Below, piece by piece: positions 1-6,331 of a DNA stretch of 22,071 nucleotides. The notes below the pieces were generated by a model. It was not told the DNA's origin. It saw nothing but the letters and a program-made list of their open reading frames with translations, and did not search any database. The stretch comes from Firmicutes bacterium CAG:345. Its GTDB lineage: Bacteria > Bacillota_I > Bacilli_A > RFN20 > CAG-288. The first letter of the stretch is position 1. Each line of letters opens with the position of its first letter. The position numbers were made by a program, and so were the translations under genes. The DNA lies in contig FR893378.1 of NCBI GenBank assembly GCA_000433315.1, positions 1 through 22,071 of the forward strand, given 5' to 3'.

Positions 1-52
1 TACTGTATCAAACTAACGCTTCTTTAATGGATATGATGACCAATATTGATAC

Positions 53-172
53 TTTGCATACCCTAAGTAATGAAACTTTGCATACCCCTATCTAAAAAGT
101 GCATACCCTTAGAGCGAATTTGCATACCCTAAATTTCTACTTGAGATTCTATTAATAAAACTGAAGTGCTAT
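53..172. repeat. IS21-like element end: four TTGCATACCC repeats plus AACTGAAGTGCTAT
   Basis: Four copies of (T)TTGCATACCC or a near variant start at about 53, 77, 98 and 119, at 21-24 bp steps, all in one orientation. The 14-mer AACTGAAGTGCTAT follows at 159-172. The same architecture, more decayed, recurs at 2971-3051. Multiple short repeats at about two helical turns near an end are typical of IS21-family termini, where the transposase binds several sites. An open frame from base 3 to a stop at 93-95 runs into the repeats and may be the 3' end of a gene lying off the window. Family assignment is inferred from layout only. Confidence 0.5.
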
Positions 173-189
173 AGATTATTTTTTTAAAC

Positions 190-223
190 GAAAAAAGCCT
201 GTCAGATGTTACTCCAACAGGCA
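190..223 (-). terminator. Intrinsic terminator, minus strand
   Basis: GCCTGT at 197-202 pairs with ACAGGC at 217-222. On the minus strand the stem is followed directly by six T residues (191-196). It lies just past the gene tail ending at 233. A degenerate copy of this segment lies at 1391-1425. Confidence 0.65.
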
Positions 224-232
224 TAAATTTTA

Positions 233-335
233 TTATTCAGTTTTATTTTTATCTTCTTCACCAGCATTTGCTACATCAGCTAAACCTTCACCAAAGAAAA
301 AATATCTCTTAGCGTTAATACTAAGAGATATTATT
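233..335 (-). pseudogene. Possible 3' tail of a lost gene
   Basis: A minus-strand frame of about 35 codons ends in TAA at 233-235 and reads ...FFGEGLADVANAGEEDKNK.. near its end. The acidic, soluble-looking C-terminus followed at once by an intrinsic terminator suggests the remnant of a real gene. It has no start and overlaps the hairpin at 299-334, so chance is not excluded. The family is not recognised. Confidence 0.25.
299..334 (-). terminator. Strong intrinsic terminator of the two-TM protein operon
   Basis: A perfect 12-bp stem: AATATCTCTTAG (301-312) and CTAAGAGATATT (321-332) with an 8-nt loop. Read on the minus strand it ends in a T-rich run (TTTTTTCTTT). It sits about 35 bp past the stop of the minus-strand gene at 369-845. 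Confidence 0.75.
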
Positions 336-368
336 CTTAATTAGCATATTTTATATATTTTTTTATAA

Positions 369-845
369 TTATCTATAAAGCACAACAAATTTAGGATTAG
401 ATAAATCCTTTTCTCTAATGAAGCAATCTACATAATCACCAATTTCGTAAAAAGCAAAATAATCAATAAAACGTCTTGATACAAATCTGATTCGGACTAC
501 TCTATTATCAAAGTTTTTTGATTCAATAGTACCATACATTATACTTCCTATGGATCTTTCTGTAATTTTAACAGTTATAATTTCTCCATCAGCGTTTTTA
601 AAAGGCAAGAACCAGTATAAATATATGGCTATAGAAAATAGAAGACCAATAGCACTTATTACATCAAGTATTATAAAAATTATAATTCCTTCATTGAAAT
701 TTTCTTTGTTATTAACGTTTGATAAATCAATTGTTTTTAAGTACAATGTTATTCCTAGTAAAACAATAAAAATACTTAATTGCATAACTAAATATATTAT
801 TATCCTATGATAACCATACATCTTTTTAATGTTAAACTTTTCCAT
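369..845 (-). CDS. Two-TM membrane protein of unknown function (paralogue of the gene at 6485-6952)
   Basis: The 158-residue protein has a basic N-terminus (MEKFNIKKMYGYHR), two hydrophobic segments at about residues 14-36 and 50-78, and a soluble C-terminal half. By the positive-inside rule both ends are probably cytoplasmic. The C-terminal half carries the pattern PFKN-x-x-G, VKITERSI, GTIE, GDY, EKDLSNPK and VVLY, nearly identical in the paralogue about 6 kb away, so this domain is under selection. The start lies 2 bp after the stop of the secreted-protein gene, indicating co-transcription and translational coupling. The strong hairpin at 299-334 closes the operon. I do not recognise a named family. 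A small membrane or immunity-type role beside a secreted protein is inference only. Confidence 0.75.
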   Translation of the reverse strand: MEKFNIKKMYGYHRIIIYLVMQLSIFIVLLGITLYLKTIDLSNVNNKENFNEGIIIFIILDVISAIGLLFSIAIYLYWFLPFKNADGEIITVKITERSIGSIMYGTIESKNFDNRVVRIRFVSRRFIDYFAFYEIGDYVDCFIREKDLSNPKFVVLYR

Positions 846-847
846 AA

Positions 848-1276
848 TTAAATTCCATATTTATAATCAATATTACCTATAACCATACGACCACGATTGT
901 TTGAATTTTGGACAAGATTAGTCCTTATAATAAATCTTACTTTCGTAGCCCCTGATGGATGATCATCTTTATGTCCATTATCAGTATACTCATTAGTTGA
1001 TGCATATAAATTATAAATGACATCATTTTCTTCAAACAAAATTTCTTCATCAAATTCAACTTCATTTCATTTTTGTGGAATGTAATTATCAATATAAGAC
1101 ATACTTGATAATTTATCTTTCTGACTATTATTTGTTAATTTTAACAACCATTTGTTAACAATTCCATTTTCTTGTGAATGATTACCATATTCACTAATAG
1201 ATAACAATGAATTAGAAGATAAAACACTTACTCCTAATATTGTTAACATTACTAACTTTTTTATTGTTTTTTTCAT
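848..1276 (-). pseudogene. Small secreted protein gene with a single in-frame TGA
   Basis: A single frame runs from ATG at 1276 to TAA at 848-850, interrupted only by TGA at 1067-1069 (codon 70). The first part has a clear signal peptide (MKKTIKKLVMLTILGVSVLSS) and then reads ..SYIDNYIPQK. After the TGA it resumes in the same frame as NEVEFDEEILFEENDV and ends ..GNIDYKYGI. Read through, it is 142 residues: a cysteine-free mature domain of roughly 120 residues. The gene keeps an excellent ribosome binding site (TAGGAGATTTT-ATG) and a TTGACA promoter, and abuts the membrane protein gene by 2 bp. Either this is a recent nonsense mutation (TGG to TGA is one step) or the TGA is decoded as Trp. ATG at 1039 could restart translation but has no Shine-Dalgarno. 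Family not recognised. Confidence 0.6.
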
Positions 1277-1318
1277 AAAATCTCCTATTGCTCAATGCTG
1301 TTAATTTCAACTAACCAA

Positions 1319-1347
1319 AGCGTAGTTGACAAATATTTTTATGTCAA
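1319..1347 (-). promoter_or_regulatory. Promoter of the secreted-protein operon, with inverted repeat
   Basis: On the minus strand a perfect TTGACA (1342-1347), a 17-bp spacer and a poorer TACGCT (1319-1324) lie about 40 bp ahead of the ATG at 1276. The -35 box forms half of an inverted repeat TTGACA-N10-TGTCAA (1326-1347), a possible operator. Confidence 0.55.
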
Positions 1348-1390
1348 TATTAAAATTTAGTTTCCCTAATTTATAAAAAAAATTTGAAGA

Positions 1391-1425
1391 AAACGAAAAG
1401 CATGTTAGATGTTACTCTACTATCA
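1391..1425 (-). repeat. Degenerate copy of the terminator segment at 187-222
   Basis: AACGAAAAGCATGTTAGATG followed by TTACTC matches the 188-214 segment with a few substitutions and a 2-bp gap. The right arm has lost pairing (ACTATC instead of ACAGGC), so the hairpin is broken here. It lies just past the stop at 1433 of a decayed minus-strand gene, as the first copy lies past a gene tail. This suggests duplicated gene cassettes sharing a terminator. Confidence 0.5.
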
Positions 1426-1432
1426 ATAATTT

Positions 1433-1910
1433 TTAATTTAGATTTTTATCATCGATATTTTGAGAACAACTATTAATAAAAGCCAGTATTAAAGAAGGAA
1501 AAGATATAATTTGAATTTTTTGCTCAAAATTATGATTGATAAACTAATTGTATTGTTCGATTAAATCATTTATTTCATAAAATTTCCTTGGTTCAATTCC
1601 ATATTTTTAGTTAAATACCAAGCTGAATCATTTTAATTAGTGGAAATAAATGTATTATTAAGTAAGTGCGAAGATAGGTTGCAAAACTTTAGTGCCATAA
1701 TTCGGAAATTACAATTAGATTAAACTTTGAAAACTATAAATTGTTTTGTAATTAAAGAGTTAGCAGTTTGTTATTAATTTCTAAAAATTTCAATTCAAAA
1801 TAAGTAGAAATAATGTTGGCATTACTAATATTATTTATATTTAACTCGTACTCCAATTCAAAAAAAATTTGCTCGGTATCATTTGCTTTCTTTTTAAAGT
1901 TAGAACTTTA
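1433..1910 (-). pseudogene. Decayed minus-strand gene, family unknown
   Basis: Scattered coding stretches in shifting frames on the minus strand read like one protein. Near the 5' side is NDTEQIFFELEYELNINNIS, later SAWYLTKNMELNQ, then after a frameshift PRKFYEINDLIEQYN, a TAG, and INHNFEQKIQIISFPSL ... SQNIDDKNLN with TAA at 1433-1435. At least one frameshift and several nonsense codons separate them. A TTGACA-like sequence lies upstream near 1955-1965, so this was probably a monocistronic gene of about 160 residues. Its neighbours (secreted protein, lipoprotein relic) suggest an accessory cassette region. Function cannot be assigned. Confidence 0.5.
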
Positions 1911-1995
1911 TTCTTTCACTTATATTAATTAATTATTAATTTGTTATACATTAGCTGTTGTCAAAAAAACGACAAATTTGTTAATAAAAGAGATT

Positions 1996-2016
1996 AGAGT
2001 TTAAAACTCTATTTTT
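1996..2016. terminator. AT-rich hairpin at the 3' end of the lipoprotein relic
   Basis: AGAGTTT-A-AAACTCT (1996-2010) is a perfect 7-bp inverted repeat, followed on the plus strand by ATTTTTA. The stop codon of the minus-strand relic (2001-2003) lies inside it. It may be a weak terminator. Confidence 0.35.
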
Positions 2017-2608
2017 ATCATTTTCTCATCTTCGTTAAAAGAAAAATTAAATTCAATTTCAGTACTTCTTATTTCATAAATAGAAACTATATTATTTTTA
2101 TCCTTATACTATTGTCCGGCAATAAATTTTATTATTGTAAAATTAGGCGTAACAGAATAAATATGCTCAAAATAATTGAATGGTATATCAAACTCTATTG
2201 TATTATTAAAACTTTTCTAACAATATTTTTCTTGAAAATAGGAATATTCATCTGTGTAAAAAAGTTTAGAATCAACTTCTTCAATTAATTTATAGCCATT
2301 ATATTCACTATAATTATTTTCATCATCTAATACATTATTATCATAATCTAAAAATAAACAAAAGGGTAATTCTTATTTTCATTAGGAATACCATCTATAA
2401 CTCAATTATGCCCATAATTAATATTGACGTTGATAGGTTCATTATATTTAAATATGTTTTTATCCAAATAATACACGATTTCTATAGGTATTAGTTCAAT
2501 ATCATATTGATACCTTTTAGAAAATTTAGAAATAGTACTACAAGAAGATAGCGTTATTATAGAGACAAAGAATGCTAATAATATATTTTTTCTTTTCAAA
2601 TATATCAC
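2001..2608 (-). pseudogene. Decayed lipoprotein gene
   Basis: The N-terminus (GTG at 2608, or TTG at 2599) gives a lipoprotein signal: KRKNILLAFFVSIITLSSC, with a lipobox LSSC and the acylated Cys about residue 23. The intact part ends at an in-frame TGA (2402-2404) after ..INYGHN. The frame then resumes as VIDGIPNENKNYPF. Beyond it lie a frameshift after VYF, then LDDENNYSEYNGYKLIEEV, a second T-run frameshift, EYSYFQEKYC, a TAG, NNTIEFDIPFNYFEHIY, another TAG, and a tail SFNEDEKMIKIEF with TAA at 2001-2003. The full product would be about 200 residues anchored outside the membrane. Several independent lesions show it is dead. No family recognised. Confidence 0.7.
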
Positions 2609-2753
2609 TGCTTATAGTTTAGAATTTGATACATATCATCAAAAATTTACAAAGAGGTATATAAGCAGTTTTCAAAAAATACAAAACAAACATTTGATAT
2701 TTTAGTTATTTTTTTGTTAAGAAAATTTTTTAAGTGCTATTTTATTTTTTAGC

Positions 2754-2787
2754 GAGGTAAATATCCATATTTATTAACCTCTTTTTT
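2754..2787 (+). terminator. Intrinsic terminator, plus strand
   Basis: GAGGT-AAATA (2754-2763) pairs with TATTT-ATTA-ACCTC (2768-2781) around a TCCA loop and is followed by TTTTTT. No plus-strand gene remains upstream, so it is probably left over from a deleted gene. Confidence 0.5.
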
Positions 2788-2892
2788 AATATAAAATTGG
2801 TATAATTTTGATATTTTTATGAAACTTTTACGATATATTTTTCATTGCAACAGATGAAAAGGTTATTTTACAAAATAAATTTTTATTTAATC

Positions 2893-2931
2893 AAAAAAGG
2901 TTTGAACAGCATCAGCTGCTGAAACAAACCT
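2893..2931 (-). terminator. Intrinsic terminator, minus strand
   Basis: AGGTTTG (2898-2904) pairs with CAAACCT (2925-2931), with an inner AGCA/TGCT stem. On the minus strand it is followed by TTTTTTG. It lies next to the second IS21-like end, with no intact minus-strand gene in front of it. Confidence 0.55.
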
Positions 2932-2970
2932 ATACTTTTAATTTGGCAAAAAATAACAATGTTGATATAG

Positions 2971-3051
2971 TTGCGATCCCTTGCTAATTTTTGCAACCCT
3001 TAGAGTCAAAATGCGCCCCCTGTTTATTCATAAATTTAACTGAAGTGCTAT
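2971..3051. repeat. Second, more decayed IS21-like end
   Basis: TTGCGATCCC (2971), TTGCAACCC (2991) and ATGCGCCCC (3011) are spaced exactly 20 bp apart and followed by the intact 14-mer AACTGAAGTGCTAT (3038-3051). The third repeat is preceded by TTAGAG, as is the last repeat of the first array. This is the same orientation and layout as 53-172, so both are ends of related elements. The transposase genes are not in the window. Confidence 0.5.
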
Positions 3052-3120
3052 TAATAAAGTAGACACTCTTAATGTTTATGTGTAAGCGTCAAAATTACCG
3101 TGTAAACATCATGCAAAACA

Positions 3121-3162
3121 AAATCCTGTAATTACATTATTTAGTAACTACAGGATTTTTTA
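3121..3162 (-). terminator. Intrinsic terminator, possibly bidirectional
   Basis: AATCCTGTA (3122-3130) pairs perfectly with TACAGGATT (3149-3157). It is flanked by TTTTTTAATTTT on the plus strand and by TTTTGTTTTG on the minus strand. It lies about 20 bp past the stop of the minus-strand gene tail at 3183. Confidence 0.6.
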
Positions 3163-3182
3163 ATTTTATATAAACAGGAATT

Positions 3183-3264
3183 TTATTTGACCAAGGAAAG
3201 TAATTCATTAGCAATGTTTATTCTTTCTTTTTCATTTAATAAACCAAGAGTATCTAATAAATAA
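3183..3264 (-). pseudogene. 3' fragment of a minus-strand gene
   Basis: A minus-strand frame reads YLLDTLGLLNEKERINIANE and then LLSLVK with TAA at 3183-3185, followed by a good terminator. The amphipathic helical tail is typical of the end of a real protein. The 5' side is lost at the GTGTAAATGTC repeat (3265), so the fragment was probably left by a mobile-element event. The parent family is unknown. Confidence 0.45.
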
Positions 3265-3296
3265 GTGTAAATGTCAAAAATTTTGTGGACTTAAAA

Positions 3297-3405
3297 TAAA
3301 TAAAATCTTCCAGTAAAATAAGAAAAGTGTAGTGAACCCCTCAAGTCTTTCCGATTGCTCATTCCAACTTTTGGGGTTCACTACAAAGCTGGAGGATTTT
3401 ATTTA
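3297..3405 (+). promoter_or_regulatory. Long nested hairpin that hides the tnpA ribosome binding site
   Basis: The outer arms are 3297-3313 (TAAATAAAATCTTCCAG) and 3389-3405, complementary at 16 of 17 positions. The inner arms GTAGTGAACCCC (3329-3340) and GGGGTTCACTAC (3373-3384) are perfectly complementary, with AAGT/ACTT pairing inside them. The GGAGG (3391-3395) of the tnpA relic lies in the outer right arm. A transcript entering from outside would fold and hide the site, a known way for insertion sequences to limit transposase expression from read-through. Confidence 0.6.
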
Positions 3406-3500
3406 TGGAAAGTAAATACGAAGAAATAGAAAAACGATATAGAGAAAGTGGATTAACATTAAAAGAATTCTATTTATCTAATAATATTAATTGGAATTAA
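3405..3500 (+). pseudogene. N-terminal stub of an IS66-type TnpA
   Basis: ATG at 3405 with GGAGG ten bases ahead opens a 31-residue frame, MESKYEEIEKRYRESGLTLK then EFYLSNNINWN, ending in TAA at 3498-3500. The RESGLTLKEFYLSN stretch resembles the start of the IS66 accessory protein (orf1/TnpA), which begins with a short helix pair of the form ..S.G.T...(W/F)C...GI. The rest of that roughly 100-residue protein is missing. An IS66 transposase C-terminus lies 2.3 kb away in the same orientation (5785-6156), so both could derive from one element or two relatives. Confidence 0.5.
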
Positions 3501-3622
3501 AAAAACTAATCATGAAATAACACAATTAGTTTCTAATTAAATATACAAATAATTAAACTATTTTTAATAAATGACTTTGATTTGACTTGCATATTAAAAC
3601 ACTAGTTTTAATTACTTTCTTG

Positions 3623-4288
3623 TTATTTTTTATTTCTCTTTAATTTTTCTTTAATCGTTTTGAAACGATCAAACATAAATAAAATATAACCTAAAGCTAC
3701 GAAGAAAACAACAAGTATAATAACCCATAATGTAACACCGCCAAGACCAAGACGTTCTACATTTAAAAAGAAATAAGGATATAAAGTACCACTATAAGAA
3801 TTTCTTAAAATTAAAGCTCTTATTAAAATAAACGCTACATAAATCAAAGGAAGTATAGTTGATAAAAAAGGGTAATACCATTTAGCATTATTATGATTAT
3901 TAAACAATATCCAATCTACTAGAAACATTAAAGGAAGAATTAAATGCATAATCAAATTTGATATACTAAAAAAATAATCGCTTATTGTTTTATCTTTTGC
4001 AAGCAATATGTTATATACAAAGAAGGTTACAAGAATCATAATTACAGAAATAAAGCGAATAATTGACATCGATGTTGATATTTTATTTTCATCTTTATTT
4101 CTAATATTTTTTATTAATAAATATAATGTAACACCAATACAAAAATAATTACTTAAATTAGTATACATTACATAAAAATCTTGATTAAAGCTTCTATTAA
4201 AATAGCCAAAGCTTCCAATAATTCCAATAAAGCCTAATGTAATATAAATTGTCCTATAAACAATTTGCGCAATTTTATTATTTTGCAT
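3623..4288 (-). CDS. Pr6Pr-type multispanning membrane protein
   Basis: The 221-residue protein has about six hydrophobic segments, separated by short loops, and a basic C-terminus (..EKLKRNKK), so both ends are probably cytoplasmic. YTNLSNYF near residue 43, HLILPLMFLVDW near residue 118 and the YPFLS / LYPYFF stretches fit the Pr6Pr family of membrane proteins, whose function is not established. The start overlaps the end of degV by 11 bp, and GGAG inside degV lies nine bases upstream, so it is translationally coupled as the third gene of the marR-degV operon. An 8-bp inverted repeat at 3593-3612 may contribute to termination but lacks a T tract. Linkage to degV suggests a membrane or lipid-related role, which is inference. 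Confidence 0.7.
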   Translation of the reverse strand: MQNNKIAQIVYRTIYITLGFIGIIGSFGYFNRSFNQDFYVMYTNLSNYFCIGVTLYLLIKNIRNKDENKISTSMSIIRFISVIMILVTFFVYNILLAKDKTISDYFFSISNLIMHLILPLMFLVDWILFNNHNNAKWYYPFLSTILPLIYVAFILIRALILRNSYSGTLYPYFFLNVERLGLGGVTLWVIILVVFFVALGYILFMFDRFKTIKEKLKRNKK

Positions 4289-5129
4289 TTAAATCATCTC
4301 CATGACTAAAAAAAGCCATCGCAATTGCACCAGGTCCAATATGCGTTCCAATTACACTACCAATTAATACCTTAGGTATATCTTTATCACATAAATCCTT
4401 TGAATCAGCTATATATTTTTGAAGCAATGAATCATCAAGTCCAGAATAAGCTACTGCATAAGGTTTTTTATAATCAATTCCATGATATTTTTCAATCACT
4501 TCTCTTAATTTATTATTTCCATTTTTAGATCCACGAGCTTTTCCAATTAATACTATCTTGCCATCTTCAACTGCAAGAACAGGCTTAATGTTTAATAATT
4601 CACCAACTAAAGCGGTTGTGGCAGAAATTCTACCACCTTTTTTTAAATACTCTAAAGTATCTAATAATGCTACTAGCCTAATTTTTTTCTTTTCAGTTTC
4701 TAAGATATTAAGTATTTCATCTATATTATTATATTTTTTTGTAAGTTCTAAAGCTCTTAAAACTAATAATCGTTGGCCAATTGTTACATTTTTGCTGTCA
4801 ATAACATAGATATTATCATAATCACTTGAAGCTACAAAAGCACTATTATATGTGCCTGATAAATTTCCAGATAAACAAATAACAATTGCTTTATCATTTT
4901 TATCAATCATATCAAAAACATTTGTATAATCAAATGGTGTTAATTGACTTGTTTTAGGAAGCTCATCAGACTCAACTAATCGGTTAAAAAACTCCTCATT
5001 TGTAATTGTTACATCATCTATATATTCAATATCATTAAATCTAACTTTTAAAGGAATTACCGTAATTCCTAATTTACTAGCTTCAGATTGAGAAATATCT
5101 GAACCTGAATCTGTTATAATTCTAATCAT
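4278..5129 (-). CDS. DegV family fatty-acid-binding protein (FakB-like)
   Basis: At 283 residues it has the usual family length. The N-terminus IITDSGSD is the DegV signature, followed by LPKTSQLTPFDY (TSQ loop), LSGNLSGTYNSA (the usual SS-x-LSGTY, here with GN in place of the second Ser region), IDSKNVTIGQ, LEYLKKGGRIS, KPVLAVEDGK and GTHIGPGAIA. Family members bind one fatty acid and, as FakB, present it to the kinase FakA for phosphorylation and entry into phospholipid. No FakA is in the window. The start overlaps the marR-type gene by 8 bp and has AAAGGAG six bases upstream. Together with the upstream regulator this resembles a self-regulated lipid-uptake cassette. Family assignment is confident; the exact ligand is not visible. 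Confidence 0.92.
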   Translation of the reverse strand: MIRIITDSGSDISQSEASKLGITVIPLKVRFNDIEYIDDVTITNEEFFNRLVESDELPKTSQLTPFDYTNVFDMIDKNDKAIVICLSGNLSGTYNSAFVASSDYDNIYVIDSKNVTIGQRLLVLRALELTKKYNNIDEILNILETEKKKIRLVALLDTLEYLKKGGRISATTALVGELLNIKPVLAVEDGKIVLIGKARGSKNGNNKLREVIEKYHGIDYKKPYAVAYSGLDDSLLQKYIADSKDLCDKDIPKVLIGSVIGTHIGPGAIAMAFFSHGDDLNAK

Positions 5130-5535
5130 TTTCTACTCCTTTTATTACCATTGTTGCTCTATTTAATAATTCTATTAATTTTTTGAAATCATTTTCTCCT
5201 AGTTCATTTTTTACAAGAGACATAAGCTTTAGCATTTTTTCATGTTCTTTAAAATACAAAGCGATATTATTACTTTTTTTAATCATAAGAATTCTTTTGT
5301 CATCTAAAGGAATATAAGTTTCAATTAAGCCTTTTGTTTTCAAATCATTAATAATACGATTTAACTGAGATTTTAATATATTTAACCTTTTTTGAAGTAC
5401 CTTGAAGGGCATTTCCTCTTCAACAATAAGATTCATAACCATTATTTCATTAAATGATAAATCATTTAGAAGTCTATTTTCCTTAATGATGGATGACATA
5501 TTAATATATGATCTTAGCATTTCTTCTTCAATCAT
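5122..5535 (-). CDS. MarR-type winged-helix transcriptional regulator
   Basis: The 137-residue protein has MarR architecture. An N-terminal dimerisation helix is followed by a winged helix-turn-helix: LSFNEIMVMNLI, then MPFKVLQKRLNI / KSQLNRIINDLKTKGLIE (recognition helix), and the wing TYIPLDDKRILMI (the D-DKR motif typical of MarR wings). Long C-terminal helices complete the dimer. It heads an operon with degV and the Pr6Pr-type gene, overlapping degV by 8 bp. Its promoter carries a perfect 15-bp palindrome just past the -10 box, so it very probably represses its own operon. In streptococci, MarR-type FabT controls fatty-acid synthesis genes, so a fatty-acid or acyl-linked signal is plausible here, but the effector is not known. 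The start has AAGGAGAAGG upstream. Confidence 0.85.
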   Translation of the reverse strand: MIEEEMLRSYINMSSIIKENRLLNDLSFNEIMVMNLIVEEEMPFKVLQKRLNILKSQLNRIINDLKTKGLIETYIPLDDKRILMIKKSNNIALYFKEHEKMLKLMSLVKNELGENDFKKLIELLNRATMVIKGVEND

Positions 5536-5551
5536 TATGCCTTCTCCTTTT

Positions 5552-5566
5552 GTTCACTTTGTGAAC
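5552..5566. promoter_or_regulatory. Palindromic operator GTTCAC-TTT-GTGAAC
   Basis: The 15-bp sequence is a perfect inverted repeat, located between the -10 box (5573-5578) and the ribosome binding site of the marR-type gene, over the expected transcription start. That is where an autorepressor would bind. Confidence 0.75.
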
Positions 5567-5572
5567 GAATAC

Positions 5573-5600
5573 ATTATAACACACATTATTTTAGTGTCAA
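5573..5600 (-). promoter_or_regulatory. Consensus promoter of the marR-degV operon
   Basis: On the minus strand a perfect TTGACA (5595-5600), a 16-bp spacer and a perfect TATAAT (5573-5578) lie about 40 bp ahead of the marR-type ATG. Confidence 0.8.
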
Positions 5601-5644
5601 GAAAAATATAATTTACTACAAAAACAAAAAAATGCTTGGACAAT

Positions 5645-5782
5645 ATGTCTTTATGGAAAGAATACATTCTTTATGGTGGATTACCTCAAGTATCTCTTCT
5701 TTCTGATGTATCTTCTAAAATATCTTATTTGAAATCTATTTTCAACAATACATCAATACTAAGATTATTACAAAGCCAATGA
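5645..5782 (+). pseudogene. Fragment of a DUF4143-type ATP-binding protein
   Basis: A plus-strand frame reads SLWKEYILYGGLPQV then SYLKSIFNNT before a TGA at 5780-5782. The W-EY-YGG-P pattern followed by YLK-IFN-T is characteristic of the middle of AAA-type ATP-binding proteins with a C-terminal DUF4143 domain (COG1373). The N-terminal P-loop ATPase and the C-terminal nuclease-like part are absent. The fragment butts against an IS66 transposase relic at about 5785, so insertion or deletion at a mobile element probably destroyed the gene. No Shine-Dalgarno precedes the internal ATG. Confidence 0.6.
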
Positions 5783-5784
5783 TT

Positions 5785-6156
5785 GCTCCTATCAGTTCCT
5801 TCTTGGCTTACTTCATGTTATCCAACATCTAACTCTACTTTATCAAGTGCGATTAATTATATGAATGATTGTTGAGATGATTTATTTGTTTATTTAGATA
5901 ATGGATGTACAGAAATTTATAATAATTCGGCTGACCATGCCGTAAAGCCTTTTGTTGTTTAAAAAAAGTATTCTAAACATTTGGATCATATGGTAGAGCA
6001 TCTATAACGACTGAATTATTTTCTATTCTTCAAACAACAGTTATTAATAATTAAAACGTATAAAAATATTTAAATTATGTATTTGAAAATATTAACAAAG
6101 AATCAATTGAAAATATATTACCATATTCTAAAAATATAAAAGATAAATTAAAGTAG
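5785..6156 (+). pseudogene. C-terminal relic of an IS66-family transposase (TnpC)
   Basis: The frame SAINYMNDC-TGA-DDLFVYLDNG then YNNSADHAVKPFVV matches the conserved IS66 transposase end, usually ..NYxLNQW..L..FL.DGR.EI.NN..E..I+PF..GRKN. The TGA at 5873-5875 sits exactly where the family has Trp. A TAA follows KPFVV. After a frameshift the sequence continues YGRASITTELFSILQTT, two more TAA codons, and KYLNYVFENINKESIENILP ..KDKLK with TAG at 6154-6156, matching the IS66 tail (..YL.YVLE.I...ENLLPW). Only about the last 120 residues remain. The element is dead. Confidence 0.8.
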
Positions 6157-6196
6157 GAGTAAAATTCCCACCTGGCGAAAATTGGCGGATTAAAAT

Positions 6197-6250
6197 AAGA
6201 TAATCTCATGATTATAGCGGAAAACTATAATGTTTGATTATCTTTTTTTA
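6197..6250 (+). terminator. Strong intrinsic terminator after the IS66 relic
   Basis: AAGATAATC (6197-6205) pairs with GATTATCTT (6236-6244), with an inner ATTATAG (6211-6217) / CTATAAT (6225-6231) stem, followed by TTTTTTT. It probably marks the end of the IS66 transcript. Confidence 0.65.
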
Positions 6251-6284
6251 TTATACGTGTTAATTTTTGATGTATAAGATTTAA

Positions 6285-6319
6285 AACAAAAAACACCAAT
6301 ATTTTAACAACACTGGTGC
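6285..6319 (-). terminator. Terminator of the tRNA-Glu transcript
   Basis: On the minus strand GCACCA pairs with TTGGTGT around an AT-rich loop and is followed by TTTTTTG. It begins about 13 bp past the 3' CCA of the tRNA. Confidence 0.55.
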
Positions 6320-6331
6320 TAGTCTTATCTT

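Larger units (their letters stand above)
3080..3275. repeat. GTGTAARYRTC repeats around a truncated gene
   Basis: GTGTAAGCGTC (3080-3090) and GTGTAAACATC (3100-3110) are exactly 20 bp apart. A third copy, GTGTAAATGTC (3265-3275), lies at the point where a minus-strand gene tail is cut off. These look like ends of another mobile element, with an internal deletion between them. The family is not determined. Confidence 0.4.

Noticed and set aside
1..129. CRISPR array
   Set aside because: Repeats are only about 10-11 bp with 10-14 bp between them, too short for repeats and spacers, and no cas genes are present.
550..810. Plus-strand open frame of 86 codons
   Set aside because: It lies antisense within the two-TM protein gene at 369-845, has no ribosome binding site, and its paralogue has no conserved counterpart.
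2819..3060. Riboswitch or structured RNA in the AT-rich gap
   Set aside because: Only a simple terminator-type hairpin (2893-2931) is visible and no gene follows that it could control.
5402..5611. Plus-strand open frame over the marR-type promoter
   Set aside because: It is antisense to the marR-type gene and its operator; the sequence is low-complexity Ser/Ile and lacks a Shine-Dalgarno.
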